The position numbers and the translations under genes were made by a program. From Kappaphycus alvarezii (lineage: Eukaryota > Rhodophyta > Florideophyceae > Gigartinales > Solieriaceae), in the NCBI GenBank assembly GCA_002205965.3, contig NADL03000705.1, forward strand, positions 744,001-808,000: a DNA stretch of 64,000 nucleotides, read 5' to 3'. Position 1 is the stretch's first letter, and each line of letters begins with the position of its first letter. The notes below the pieces were generated by a model, which searched no databases, was not told where the DNA came from, and was given only the letters and a program-made list of their open reading frames with translations. This document shows positions 29,669 through 41,193 of the stretch, piece after piece.

Positions 29669-30914
29669 TTTCTTTCTCCCTTTGCTATACTAAGCAAAAT
29701 GAGTAGTTTAGCTGCTTGTTAGTGTGACTAGCGAGTCTGCTCCGATCGCTTTGCGGGTGCGTTTTGCTAAGTTAATCTTGAGCTAGATGGTACCTTAAGT
29801 AAATAACTGCGTCACTGTTGTCGCCCCCATATTGAGAAGCGTTACGAGCACCACGATGGTGTGAGTAGATGGCCAGTGAGTAGATGGCCAGAGAGCTCTC
29901 CTCCCCTTGCTGGTATATTGCAGTGGGACCTTGAGGAGATTGATGAGTGGCCGGAGGGGAAGTGCAAGGATCATTCTTTGGTGGATCGGATCCAACGGCG
30001 GTAAAACTTCAGGCATCACCCATTGGCGGAGCGGTCCCAGAGACACCCGTTGTTGTGCAATCATCACTGTGAGCGAAAGTTTAGACATCCTGTCTGGTAT
30101 TATCGCGAGATTGGGACTCCGACTGGTCGCGGTCGTACATGACTAAAGAACTGTAATTAAGACAATCAGGAGTGATTCAATGTGTCGGAGAGGCGCAGAT
30201 AAAGGAGGGCTCCATCCAGGAAGACGAAATAACTGCAAGTGACCCAGGGAAGCCGCCTGCGGTATGGCATTCACAGAGAGAGCTTGGGTTGTGAAAGGGA
30301 CGCTTGCTCCTCGGTGTGGTGACCTTGACTTATTGCTTGGAGCCGTTTTGACAAGAAGGGAGCCGATGTGGTTAATGTTGCGTTGAAGGCGAGCAATATG
30401 TGTAGTTTGGAGATTTTTGGGGCACGGAAAGCGGATAGTGACGGGTAGGCGGGCAGGGTCGGGTATTGCTCGATGAAAGAGGGGTGTTGATGATGCGGTA
30501 TGGAATCCTCAAACTTGATAGATGTGTATGTGGCACATTGAAAATTGCTTAAAATAACACTTCAACGAGTCTTGGAATAGGTGTTAGTTTGGCAAAAATC
30601 GCAATATGTTCTGATGTGACAGCTTGCCAATTTGGCAAATAACCGCAAGTCAGTACCGATATTTCTGACTTTTCTGCAAACTCTATTATTTGGAAAGAAA
30701 TTTCATTCCTTGAAGTGAGGCCACATATTCCATAATGATCAACAAGCGTCAATTCAGCGCTGTTGAGCCCCAATAGGTCCAGCTGGGACCGCTCGGTCCC
30801 CTCATTATGCATTTGAATAAAAGGTCACCTTTTCCCCATAATGGATTGAGGTGAGTGGATGTGAGCTTACATAGTTCGAGATTAGCAGCGTCGTCGAACA
30901 GTTTAATTTTGTTA
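29669..30914. other. No gene recognised
   Basis: Contains a tandem duplication of GTGAGTAGATGGCCA (about 29861-29893). The short frames, for example 29795-30088 minus, have no family features. Confidence 0.4.
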
Positions 30915-30944
30915 GCGCTACTGTAAATTACATTACAGTAGCGC
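30915..30944. repeat. Perfect 12-bp inverted repeat with 6-nt loop
   Basis: GCGCTACTGTAA at 30915-30926 pairs with TTACAGTAGCGC at 30933-30944. This is long enough to be non-random. It could be the tip of a MITE or a regulatory hairpin. No adjoining repeat copy was seen. Confidence 0.8.
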
Positions 30945-33900
30945 CGGATTGCAATATACAGAATAATGTCCACAGTGCTTCATTTCTCAGTCTCACAGGG
31001 ACCACTACCAATATTACCGAGAAATTACGACAGCGTCGACGCCACTAGTCGGTTGTCTTGCCGAGGCTTTTAGCCCCGGCCCTTCGTAGTAAAGGAAATT
31101 TTTACTTTCAATATCCCTACCCTTACACGAAACTCGTTATCCTACAAGGTACTGAAAACTACACACGGTTGCATAAGAGTACAGAGGCATGGCAATATAG
31201 CAGTAAAAATAAGGGATACACAGGGATGGTAAGTCACACATCTATTGTGCTCAACTGCACCTCGAACCGTACTGTATTCCTATTTCTACCCTTCATCCAT
31301 ACACTTGGCTTCTAGAAGTTTCGGAGCGACTGAGGGTTGCACTGCACTGTGGAAAATTTGTGGTTGTCTATTTACCCAATAAGTAGCACAGCCTAGAGGG
31401 GAACCAGTACGTTACCTATGAAATAAGCTGGCAAAATTTCTCCCTCTACTGATCACAGTCATCACGGAAACATTGATGTTGTAAGAAAAGTTCGCGCAAT
31501 ACAACAATATTCTAGTACTCAGTAGTCAAATGGCCTCCTGCTCGTCTTTGTTACCACTCCTTGTCGTTTGTATTTCAACATTAGCTCTTCCGATACGACT
31601 TACAACACGAAGGCTATTATCATGCTCAAGGATAACATAAAGGATTCGAGGAAGCTGCGCGTGAAAGGCTCCCTGAAAATTCTTCATCTACATTCATTCA
31701 AGTAACTTAACAGAATCAATGATGTTTCGAGCTTCAGCAAGCTGGTTGACAAAATAAACGAAGTCTCTATGCTATCTTTCTGCATTTTGTGGCGATACCC
31801 ATGAGATATACTATTTTCAAACGCATAATTACGGTATAGCTTTCCTTCAATGGCATATTCACAGCTCTGTAACTATACATGAATCTCTCCAAAGCAAATT
31901 TCAACTAAATGTGTTCACTTATTTGCAGGTCAGGCACAGCGGCTCCTCGTAAACTGATCTCATTGTCGAAAAAACTAGAGACCAATAAAATACATTATGG
32001 TATCAATTAGCGACGTCTACAACAACAAAAGAACTTCGATGGCCGCAATGTTTGCGGATTTCCGAATTGGTAGCACGGCGACAATTGTGACCCGAACCCT
32101 ATTGAGGTTTATGCTCACCAGCGTCTCTGGAGTGGAGAATCATCCGTGAGTGTACTGGCTGATTTTAAAATTCAGAGCTGTATTAGTTCGAATATCGTGA
32201 ATATGAAGAGATTAAAATAGAATTCTAAAAGGAAACTTATGTATCTGAAAACAAAGAAGTTACAGAGTTCGATTATTTCATGGCTTACACAACCGATTAT
32301 CTCAGAAATTAAAAGTTTTCAGCGAAAAAATCGCATATACTCCTCAGAAAGCAAGGTACGGACGGTGGATTCCATCGATCAGGGCATAATTTTGACCCAA
32401 ATCAGTGCCGCAGCGAAATAATTGCCTACCCAATTTGGCGCAAAATGCAAGAATTTTCGGATCGGAGACAGAACAGAATTAAATTCGTTTGAGTCTACAA
32501 GAGAATATTTAATCATGCGAAAAGAAACATAGACATCAATATGGAAGATTTATGCCCAGTTGACGTTTTTAGGCCCATAAAAGCTGAAAGATATTTCTGT
32601 TGAGTCTGTAATATTGGGAAACCAAAGTCCAGCACAAGTCAAAAAGGATCCAACCGCATACCAACGCGTTAGAGTCAAATGGCGCAAAATATTTCCCTCT
32701 AACCATCGTACTCGTTTGCCAACGCATTCTTCGATTCTTTAGGTCTCTTATCTATTCCACTTTTGACTAAGCCCGGAATTCCACCGCCTTTGTCGAGGTG
32801 TAAATCGTGAACGCTGATATACCAGCTCTGCTCGGATTGGACGTCACAGGTAGTGAAATTTTGACGACATGCACGGTATCTAACCACTTCATGAAGCTCT
32901 TTATACACACACCATTCGATGGTCTTAAGTTCATCCTAATTATTTTCTCTTATATTATTCATCTCTTTGCACCAATAAACGTACCAAGTAGCAATCAAAC
33001 CGACTAAACTGTCAATTATTTCATCGACTAATGCGAAACAGTTCAAACTGGACAACATGCTCGCATAGAAGAGGAGACTCTCTAGAAAGTACAGAAAGTA
33101 GGAAGTATCTGCAACGATGCGATGTGTACCAGCGTGTTCAAAATTCTCCGAGGAGATTCCGTGTCACTAAAATTTCAGAACATTTACTCTTCGATGAACG
33201 TATCTTCCTCTACAAGATATACATTAGTGGGGATTCCGTACTGCACATAATTTACATAGATAGCGGTCTGGAGCATCAGGCTTCCTCCTCTCGGTCTCAA
33301 CTGAAGCCGTATGGACTGACCCTCCGTAATTTTGGTTACCATGTACACTAGCCTGCTCACCGCATACTTACAAAACAAGCATAAAAATTTGGTCCGAATT
33401 TCATTCTTATGGTCCGCACGGCACAAGTGTAAGTGAAAACACCGGGAAATAATACCACTGGAGCCTCAGAATTGTCGAGAGCTATTACAAGCCTCTCGGA
33501 AGAACGTTGTATAAATTAATGCTCCCGCAACCGGGCGCAGACAAAGTCCTTGTTTTGGATCTTTCGGTTATAGCGATGAACGACAGAATAGATATAGAAG
33601 GGTTTTCAACCTCCGCACTTGTCCTCGGTGAACACCTGTAGTTCCTTACAAACCCCGGAACACAGCCTTCTCTGTTCAAAAAGCTCTCCGCAAAGGCACT
33701 ACTCTGCTCAACTTTAAGCTTGATAAATTCCTTCCAAGCAATGTATATTATTGCAATTTTAGATATTGACAACCAAATGTGGTCGCTCTCACTATAATAT
33801 TATTTCCCTCCTGACTATTTGCATGATCCAAACTCCCTATAATGCTTTCGGGCAGTCGACAAAAGTCTGGGAAGCAAAATTTACGCTGTCTTCTTGTATA

Positions 33901-36620
33901 CTTGCCTAAATTAGTGCGGCCTTATGTTTAATTTCAACATAAAATCAGTCAACAGTCTCCGCGCTACCTATACATGCCGAAGCTTGGTTCCCGCAGTCTT
34001 CAATCGTTATTTCAATGCCAAAGCGGCTTTCATTCCCATCGAAAGATGAACCCAACCATCATCGCATCGGTGGACAGTCAAATAAATAAAAGCTGGAACA
34101 AGTGGATTGCCTTTGGGAAAGTTGAATTGCTAATATGGCACGTTCACGCAACCCGCTCCAGTCTTGCCCGTCACTATCTTCATGAACGGGTGAATCTTCA
34201 GGCACTCAACCATCTCCAACATCACTTTCTTTTCAATCTCTTCGTTCATTTGCGCCTCCCGGTGCAGCTGTTACTCGAACAAAATCCGGCTGATTTGTTC
34301 CCTTCTTTACAGTAATGCTTGTCGACAGGAACCCCAAAGCCCTCCCATCACACGGGGAAGGGCTGATTTTTCTCTCTTCGATATCGAAATAACTCGAATT
34401 TTTGCCAAACGATTCTTGCACGCACTGTAACAATAACTAAAATAGAACACGAGTACATTCGATCTCTGTCCATGATACCTTGAACTTCTCAATGAAATTA
34501 TATTTATCCAATTTCATTTCCTGTTCCCTCCTATTTTTGTTAGATTGTTATTGATAAATTCTGTAGAGGGCTAGAGGAAATTGAGGAAGTCATTGGTTCA
34601 ACGCATCATCAACTGTAGTATCCGCAGTCTCCTTCATTGTCAGTTTTAACCGTTCTTTTCTTTATTTTTACATGCCTTCAGTTCATCGAAAATAGCATCT
34701 CTCTACGCAGAGAGCTGAAAGGTAAGCTGCAAAAGATCGACATGTTTGGATCCATGCTTGGCTTGTCCCCAAGTCTTTCATTTAAGTCATTTTATTGTCA
34801 ATGGAATATTTCTAATCTTCTGAGTTCATGTAATTAGTTATCCCTATTGAAAAATTTCCGTTGAATCAGTTCAATTCGCGAGTGCTCCCGTAATATGAAT
34901 ATATATTCAAAAGTATTTAAACAGCAGATGTGCAAATTTATGATCAACCGGTAATGCTTAAAGTTGAGAACTGTATTTTCTTCCACACAAACAAATCATT
35001 TCAGACAACATTGCATTTACTGGAGTAATATTCACTAGTTGCAGATGTTTAAAACGATTCGAAAAGACTCGTTTTTATTATCGAGTAATATTTTTTATTA
35101 TCTCACTTACGTAACTCTTTAATTTGAAACCTTCATGGACGCTTAGAGATTTACTGTCGTAAAAGTTTTTGTATCAGTATCATCAGTAAAAAACTCCAAT
35201 AAAATATTTGATCAAAATAAACCATATTTTTTTTTCCTAGTTACTGCAACATTGTCATCACGTGGTCAATCTCTCCATCAAAATTCATATGCAGTTTGTG
35301 CCTTTTCCGTGATGCGATTTTGAAGGTGCGATGGGGAAAGAAGACGACAACCCGGGAAGTACTTGAGTCCCAACTACGTACGCTGGGACTTTTTCCTTGC
35401 AATTGCGGCTGATATCGACATAGAGTCAAGTCGGGAAAACATATAATAAATATAAAAAAGCGTTTCACTCAGTAAACAGAATCCTAAAATATGAGATTTT
35501 GGCTATTAAAGAGTTTCGGGTTTATATAACAATTTTGGCCATCTCAAAATTAGAATAAACACAGGTTCACTCGTGTGCCCAATATTGACCAGAGAAATAT
35601 TCTGGGCAAATTTCCTCTCCCATAGAATAATTTGAAGTTTTTTAATTACTTCCGCCACTTTTTGGATCCCTTCTAACATTTGCAAAGATTTTATTGGCGT
35701 TATGATATTCCTATAATGAGATGAAAGCTTTACTGAGTTATTGAGATTGTTTTTCGTGCTTAGTTTAACATCAGCTCCTTAGAAATATCTACTTCGCCAA
35801 TTAATCCACACTAAATGTCTTTTCCCGAAATTAAGCTTGTAATAAATTAATATCCTCCGTAAGCTGAGACGTCATAGCACTATAATTAAACATTTGGTCA
35901 AAAGTTTGAGTATTCCGTGCAATCTTAAGTTGTCAAAGAACTACATCATACTGTTTGATTAAAAAGGCATCCTCTTTTCATCAAATTATTTTTTATAACT
36001 TTTTCGTTGCCGTTAAGATAAAAATACATTTGAAGCCATCTTTAGTTCATTTTCGTGCACGAAGGAATCTAAAAATGTCTGCACCCATCGAATTTTTTAC
36101 TTGCAAGGCCTACTTTAATTCCATTGACATATTTTTCCAGATTCCAGCCACTGAAATATGAACTCATGACCCGTAAGGTAAATCAGAAGTAATGTAGCGG
36201 GAATCATAAAGGATCGTAGTTCTGTATATAAGATAACTTTAAGACTCTGCAGACCAATCGATCATAACTTTACTCCTCGTAACTATCTACTTTTGCCGAT
36301 CTTGGAACTAGCATGAATTTCTTTCGATCCTTAATTATTCATAATAAATCTTTCGGGCTTTCCAGATTCAACTGCGAAGTCCTCATTTCTTTGATCATCT
36401 CTGAAAGAACCGCATTTTAGTGTGAATGCAAATAGAATATTTGATTTGTATCATTTCAAAGATTACTGTAGAACAACTTTCTTCGTAAAAGCCAGCTTCT
36501 GTCATTATATTTTATCTTTATGATCCGAAATTGGGATGAAATTGACGACATGACTGGATGTTTTATGCAAAAAGTGAATTGAAGGATATACTTCCAAATC
36601 CGTTACAAGTTGTGGAAGAC
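30945..36620. other. AT-rich stretch without recognised gene
   Basis: About 5.7 kb in which frames above 100 codons are few (33031-33351 plus, 33974-34315 plus) and none shows a family motif. Poly-T/A runs are common. It may be old decayed element sequence or intergenic DNA. I see no rRNA or tRNA signatures here. Confidence 0.5.
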
Positions 36621-36631
36621 CGATTTTTTTA

Positions 36632-36934
36632 TATGGGGTCTCTAGATATAACCAGAGATGGTTTCTAGAGGTTCCGTATCAAAGCAGCAACTTTCAAATG
36701 TATGAAGAGGCTTTCATTAAGGCGATGGCAGGAGGAATTGTTACTGTCGAGTTGATATTCAAGGAAATCAAACTGTATTTTACTGCAATGGACTTCAACA
36801 GGAGGTTGAATCTGTCTGAATCGCCAATCGGAACTCTTTACAATGCTTCTATGATTCTGACAAACATACGGAACTGTATATATCCGAATCTGATATCTCT
36901 GCCATTCAAAATGCGCACCATCTTCTTTAGATGA
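36632..36934 (+). pseudogene. PIF/Harbinger transposase C-terminal fragment, Harb-3 (same family as Harb-1)
   Basis: The frame is open from YGVSRYNQRWFLEVPYQSSN (compare YFIRGDSGYNSRSFMEVPFQ in Harb-1) through GGIVTVELIFKEIKLYFTAM to SESPIGTLYNASMILTNIRN and CIYPN. It parallels Harb-1 from the second Asp onward. The GDSGY motif reads GVSRY, so the second catalytic Asp is lost. The Glu region is VEL where the family has VEW. The N-terminal half is not found to the left. Confidence 0.7.
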
Positions 36935-37249
36935 TTAGACTTCTTTGGAGTATCAATAAATTGCGATCAGTGCTGTTTTAAAATGGGATTTAATATGTGA
37001 CTGCGTGCGCGAGCGAGGGCAAAGTCCGTATCAAGCTGAGTTTGCGAGCTTGTGAGCGACCTGCGCGCGGTGAAGATAACAAGAGGAAACAAACAATGAT
37101 TTCGGACAACTATCAATATATTTAATTCAATAACAAAAGTATAACTACTTGCGTTGAAAAGCATCTAGAAAAAGCTTTAATTTCTCGAGATCAAGTTTCT
37201 GTTAGGCCTCACGCTCGTTACATCATTCGACGCGCTCCTTCTCTCGCTC

Positions 37250-38052
37250 TTACCCCTCGGAAGCCAAATGTTCCTTCTCAAATTGGAGACGCTCAAGATC
37301 TAGAGCAATTTTCATTAGTTCTGTGCTGCTAATAGCGATATAATAATGCTCCAAGTCCATAGTCGCATCTCGCACACTGCTCTCCGCCTTCTTCAGACGC
37401 CCATTCTTTACCTTTGATTCTTCTTCTCCGCTTCCAGTCAGTTCTACAACACTATTTTCACTCGCGTTGTTCTTTTGCTTCGTCCCGCTCTTAACCATCT
37501 CCCTTCTTCCCCATTCCTTCTCTTCACTGAACGATTTTGCCACAGTACACTCTGAATTTTTCGCGCATCTAAATCGTCCCGTTCTTCTCGCTTAGTCATC
37601 AACAAGTTGTCGAGCTCCTCAAACTCACCCTATATCCCTGATATTCGTAGTTCCTTTCTGTTTTTCCTGCCAAATCCTCTTTCAGACGCTTGTATCGATC
37701 CTGGGGCTTTTCCAGATAATGCGCTGTCGCAAAGAGTGATTTTCGTTCGCCTGCGCAGCCGCGACCGCAAATTGCATAATAGTTTCCCCATATGAAGCAA
37801 TATAAGCCTAGGATGCAGATGCCTCCCGCACGATGATGAGGTCTTTCGCGGTGTGAAGCGGTAATGACGCCTTTTTTCACCAGATTCGGCTGCATGCTGA
37901 TACGGAGCAGTCGCAGAGGTAGATCGTGAGTAGTGGGCTGAATATTCTGAGTAGGGATACGGTGCGCGCTTTGAGATACGGAAGGGATAACAGCAGAAAA
38001 AGGAGATGGTAGGGAAGAGCGGACTTCTTTTTCTGCTCTCGGGTTTGTCCAT
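37250..38052 (-). pseudogene. Myb/SANT-like partner protein remnant facing Harb-3
   Basis: Two phases around 37780-37600 read ALSGKAPGSIQASERGF and YLEKPQDRYKRLKEDLAGK, then RKELRISGI, GEFEELDNLL and KREERDDLDAR. The pattern R-S-x-x-R-h-x-x-L followed by SGI-x-x-EF-x-EL is that of the trihelix/Myb-like DNA-binding proteins encoded beside many PIF/Harbinger transposases. The C-terminal frame 37543-37250 (97 codons) is acidic then coiled-coil-like (MKIALDLERLQFEKEHLASE). It is convergent with Harb-3. The assignment is by pattern only. Confidence 0.45.
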
Positions 38053-38398
38053 GGCGGTGGGATGGTATAGGCGACAGGAGGTTCGCGATAAGTGGCGGTA
38101 CTTGCTAATACTTACTCACATTTATTCCTCACCTGTCTTCACCAACTTGCCACATTTCACCACGTCTTGGCCCAACTTCACTGCAGAATTCCGCATTTGA
38201 ATTACAGACTATAATTTCATTTCTGAAATTTGAAATTTTATTTTATGAATTCTGTTTACGCAAGCTCTCTAATATCGAGGTTCAAGTGTATTAATCGACT
38301 AAAGTAAGTTTCTAGAGCTACTTGCTAGCCGGGTGGCCCACGTCAGCCACATGCACAGGTCTGCGGGACAAGGTGGCATTCGTCAGAGACGACCAGAC

Positions 38399-38406
38399 TA
38401 TATAAG
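38399..38406 (+). promoter_or_regulatory. Candidate TATA box upstream of Harb-4 transposase
   Basis: TATATAAG about 290 bp before the likely transposase start at 38693, and 27 bp before another ATG at 38433. No further support. Confidence 0.3.
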
Positions 38407-38692
38407 AGCATTCCTAGTCTGACTCTAAACCAATGTCGCGAAAACATCCGTTTTGGAGACAAAAACTTTGGCGCAGACGTTGGCAGACCTAGTAGTCAGC
38501 TCATACCACAACCACAAAACCACTGCGTACTAGTACATACATCTGAGTAGCACGGCAAGCCAACGGAATCCAACCACTATAGGAGGTGGTTTTGTGGGGT
38601 GTTTGAATCACACTCCTTCCACCGATTTCAACGTTCAACGTTGCTTCAAGCTCTCCACTATCTGAGACGTCGTTGACCTCGTTTTCTATTAT

Positions 38693-39860
38693 GTCAAATC
38701 GTCAACAACACCAGCGTCACATTTTATTTCAGGCCCACCAATTTCTCGGCCAGATATCACTCTTTGCTACACTAGAAATCAGAAATTTGCGCCAAAATGG
38801 TTGAAAATACAAATACAAAGGCAGGCAACTGGGATCTCAGAACATTAATCGAGGCGAATCTTTGTGGATAAAAGACTATCTCGAGCCGACCTTTTTGTAC
38901 ACATCGAGGCAATTCCGAAGAAGGTTGGGCTTTCCAAGAACCCTCTTTTGGAGGCTACATGACGACCTTGTAGCTCACTACACACACACTTTTTAAGCAG
39001 AAAGAGTTCATATGGCAAGGTAGGCACAAATCGGAGATCAAAGTGCTAACATGTCTGAGGTTTCTGAGTACGCACAGGAGCTACGACGACCTTGATTATG
39101 GCTCTATAATGTCAGCAGAATCAACTAGGTTCTACGTTAGAGAATTGTGTAGAAGTCATCTGGATACGTATTACCCGATATACCTCAATCGACGACCTAG
39201 TTCTACAGAACTGGATAATGTTTCTGAGCATTACAAGGAAGTCTGATTCAAAAGGAGATGTAGAGGCAATGAATTTTTGCCGTTTAGCTTGGAAAAACTG
39301 TCCAATCGCGCTTAAAGGCCAGTACCGGAATAGAAAATATGGCAAGATGGAGAAGATATCTGTTGAAGCGTGTTGCGATTTGGATTTTTATATATGGAAT
39401 TGGTTTGCCGGGCGTTCGGCAACTAATAACGATCTAACGATGTTCGATACCCCTGCACTCATTAAATTATATTCTCCTTAAATTTTTTAATTTCAAGTTT
39501 ACTACACCGTACAAGATTCTATCAAACTCTACTGACCGCAACTTACCATACTTTCTAGTGATGAGATATACCCAAAGTGGCTTATATTCATAGAACCAAT
39601 TCATCACCCCATATCCAATAGGCAGAAGAGATACACAATAAGACGGGAGACATGACGTAAGGACATTGAAAGGCTCTTCGGGATATTGCAGTCCCGATTT
39701 CTGATTCTACGAGAGGATTTCCGACGTGGTTCATCGACTAAATCATTGGGATTTCTCAAACTTGTGTAATGTTACACAACATGATCATTCGCAGGCAGCA
39801 AGATGTAGCGTTCGCGGGAGACCTTGATTTTGAGGGCACTCTACAACATCCTGACAGATC
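38693..39860 (+). pseudogene. PIF/Harbinger transposase of plant-transposon-protein type, Harb-4
   Basis: Starts MSNRQQHQRHILFQ and shows in shifting phases the blocks of the large plant/oomycete-type Harbinger transposase. FLYTSRQFRRRLGFPRTLFW (near 38895) is the helix-turn-helix-like N-part. SYDDLDYGSIMSAESTRFYV lies near 39075. WKNCPIALKGQYRNRKYGKM lies at 39285-39345. CCDLDFYIWNWFAGRSATNN precedes D (second Asp). GIYPKWLIFIEPI lies near 39560, and KDIERLFGILQSRFLILRED (Glu in IERLFG) near 39660. The first Asp (GSIDC in the family) is not readable near 39265. It uses several frame shifts and stops, so it is inactive as sequenced. Confidence 0.75.
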
Positions 39861-40399
39861 TATTGGATAATGACGATATTAAACCCGAAGAATCGTAGGC
39901 AGAGCTTGAAATTCACACAAGCGCTGGTGGAACTGGAGCAAATGAGCTTGAAGAATGGGAAGACTTTATTGTGCGGCACAGTTTTGTGGCATAATCAATT
40001 GGACATGGTACATTCAAAGCAGATCTTGTTGACCGACTGGGATACGATTAGATTATTTGTAGAGAATATCATTTACTATTCCGATAAGTAAAGGGAACAT
40101 CTCGGGAGTATATTTAGCCCTAGATGGTTCCCAATGTGGGCCGTGTGTGTTGCGGAGAGGGAGACCTCTCAGCGCTCCTTCAGTGCGATGTCCGAAGAGA
40201 ATAAATCATCATCAGAGGCCTCCCTCCTCTTCATGATCTTGGAGCTCGCTTTCCTTCAATTCTGACAGAACTGGAGCTATTGGCGTTTTTAAAACTTCTA
40301 CTGCTTATCCCTGTGTTCTCTGCCTTTGTTTTCTCCATTAGCACCGCCCGAGAATCATACCGATTTTTCAATATCCTCTTCAACACCAGTTTCTGCTCC
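39861..40399. other. Tail between Harb-4 transposase and facing Myb-like frame
   Basis: Short plus-strand frames (39870-40091) may be the transposase C-terminus out of phase (ALVELEQMSLKNGKTL). Nothing else is supported. Confidence 0.3.
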
Positions 40400-41193
40400 T
40401 CGCTATCGACTGGAAGTACTCGTAAGAGTTTTAATTCATTCTCTTCCGATTTTGTATCTCCGTTTGCTTGACAAACATTTCCATGAAAGAGCTTGCTTGA
40501 TCAATTTTGCCCTGCATCGTCTTGATCATACCTGCAAGCTCCCCTTCAGCTGTTGATTGTTTGTTGACCACTTTCTGCGTCTTAATTCCTATTGGCCTTT
40601 TCATTCGTTCGTGATCCCTTCATTCCTCTGCATCCGAGCTATCAGTACTAGAAATGTCTCTCTTTGGCGAACGAAATCTCTGACCAATGTCCTACCCTTC
40701 ACATTTAATTCTGTACCTTCCGCCGTCTCACTTGTCCCACCATATCCATTGCAAAAATTTGGCTGCGAACTCAGATAACTCGCTGCCTCAACATAAAAGA
40801 AATCCGGTGAGTACTGGAAAACGCCGTTACTGTCCTTACGTCCAGCGGACATTCGGCGGAATAGTATAGTTTTTTCCAGAATATCTTCTTCGTTCACCCT
40901 TGGTATTTTGCGCGATTCGATTTTCTTCTCGGCAGCGATGTAATGTTGAGCAGATCGTGCAAGTCGATCCCACGTAGAACATAGGGAGTTAGATGTCCTT
41001 TTGACAGCTTTGCTCGCACAACTGGCCTGCAAGGCCGCGAAAAAGTCTCGCGTTTCTGATTTGGGCCCTTGTATGACTGCTCCACCCAACATTCAGCAAG
41101 AATTAAACCATCCGTTGCAGAATACGACTTACCTCGCCCCAAAATTTTAGATTTAGTGCTGTTTTCTTTTTCTACTTCTGTACTGCGGTTCAA
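40400..41193 (-). pseudogene. Myb-like (trihelix/NAM-associated type) protein facing Harb-4
   Basis: The minus-strand frame from 41193 gives KILGRGKSYSATDGLILAEC, then WVEQSYKGPNQKRETF. After a phase change it continues (40601 frame) with RTSNSLCSTWDRLARSAQHY and IAAEKKIESRK, then VNEEDILEKTILF. This is the RGKSFSxxEDxxLxxAW...GxNQxxxxFW...R..SLxxRWxxIxxxxxxF block of plant-type Harbinger ORF1 proteins. Further left, QKVVNKQSTAEGELAGM and FMEMFVKQTEIQNRKRMN look like the coiled-coil tail. It likely worked with the Harb-4 transposase, binding element ends. At least two frame breaks. Confidence 0.65.
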
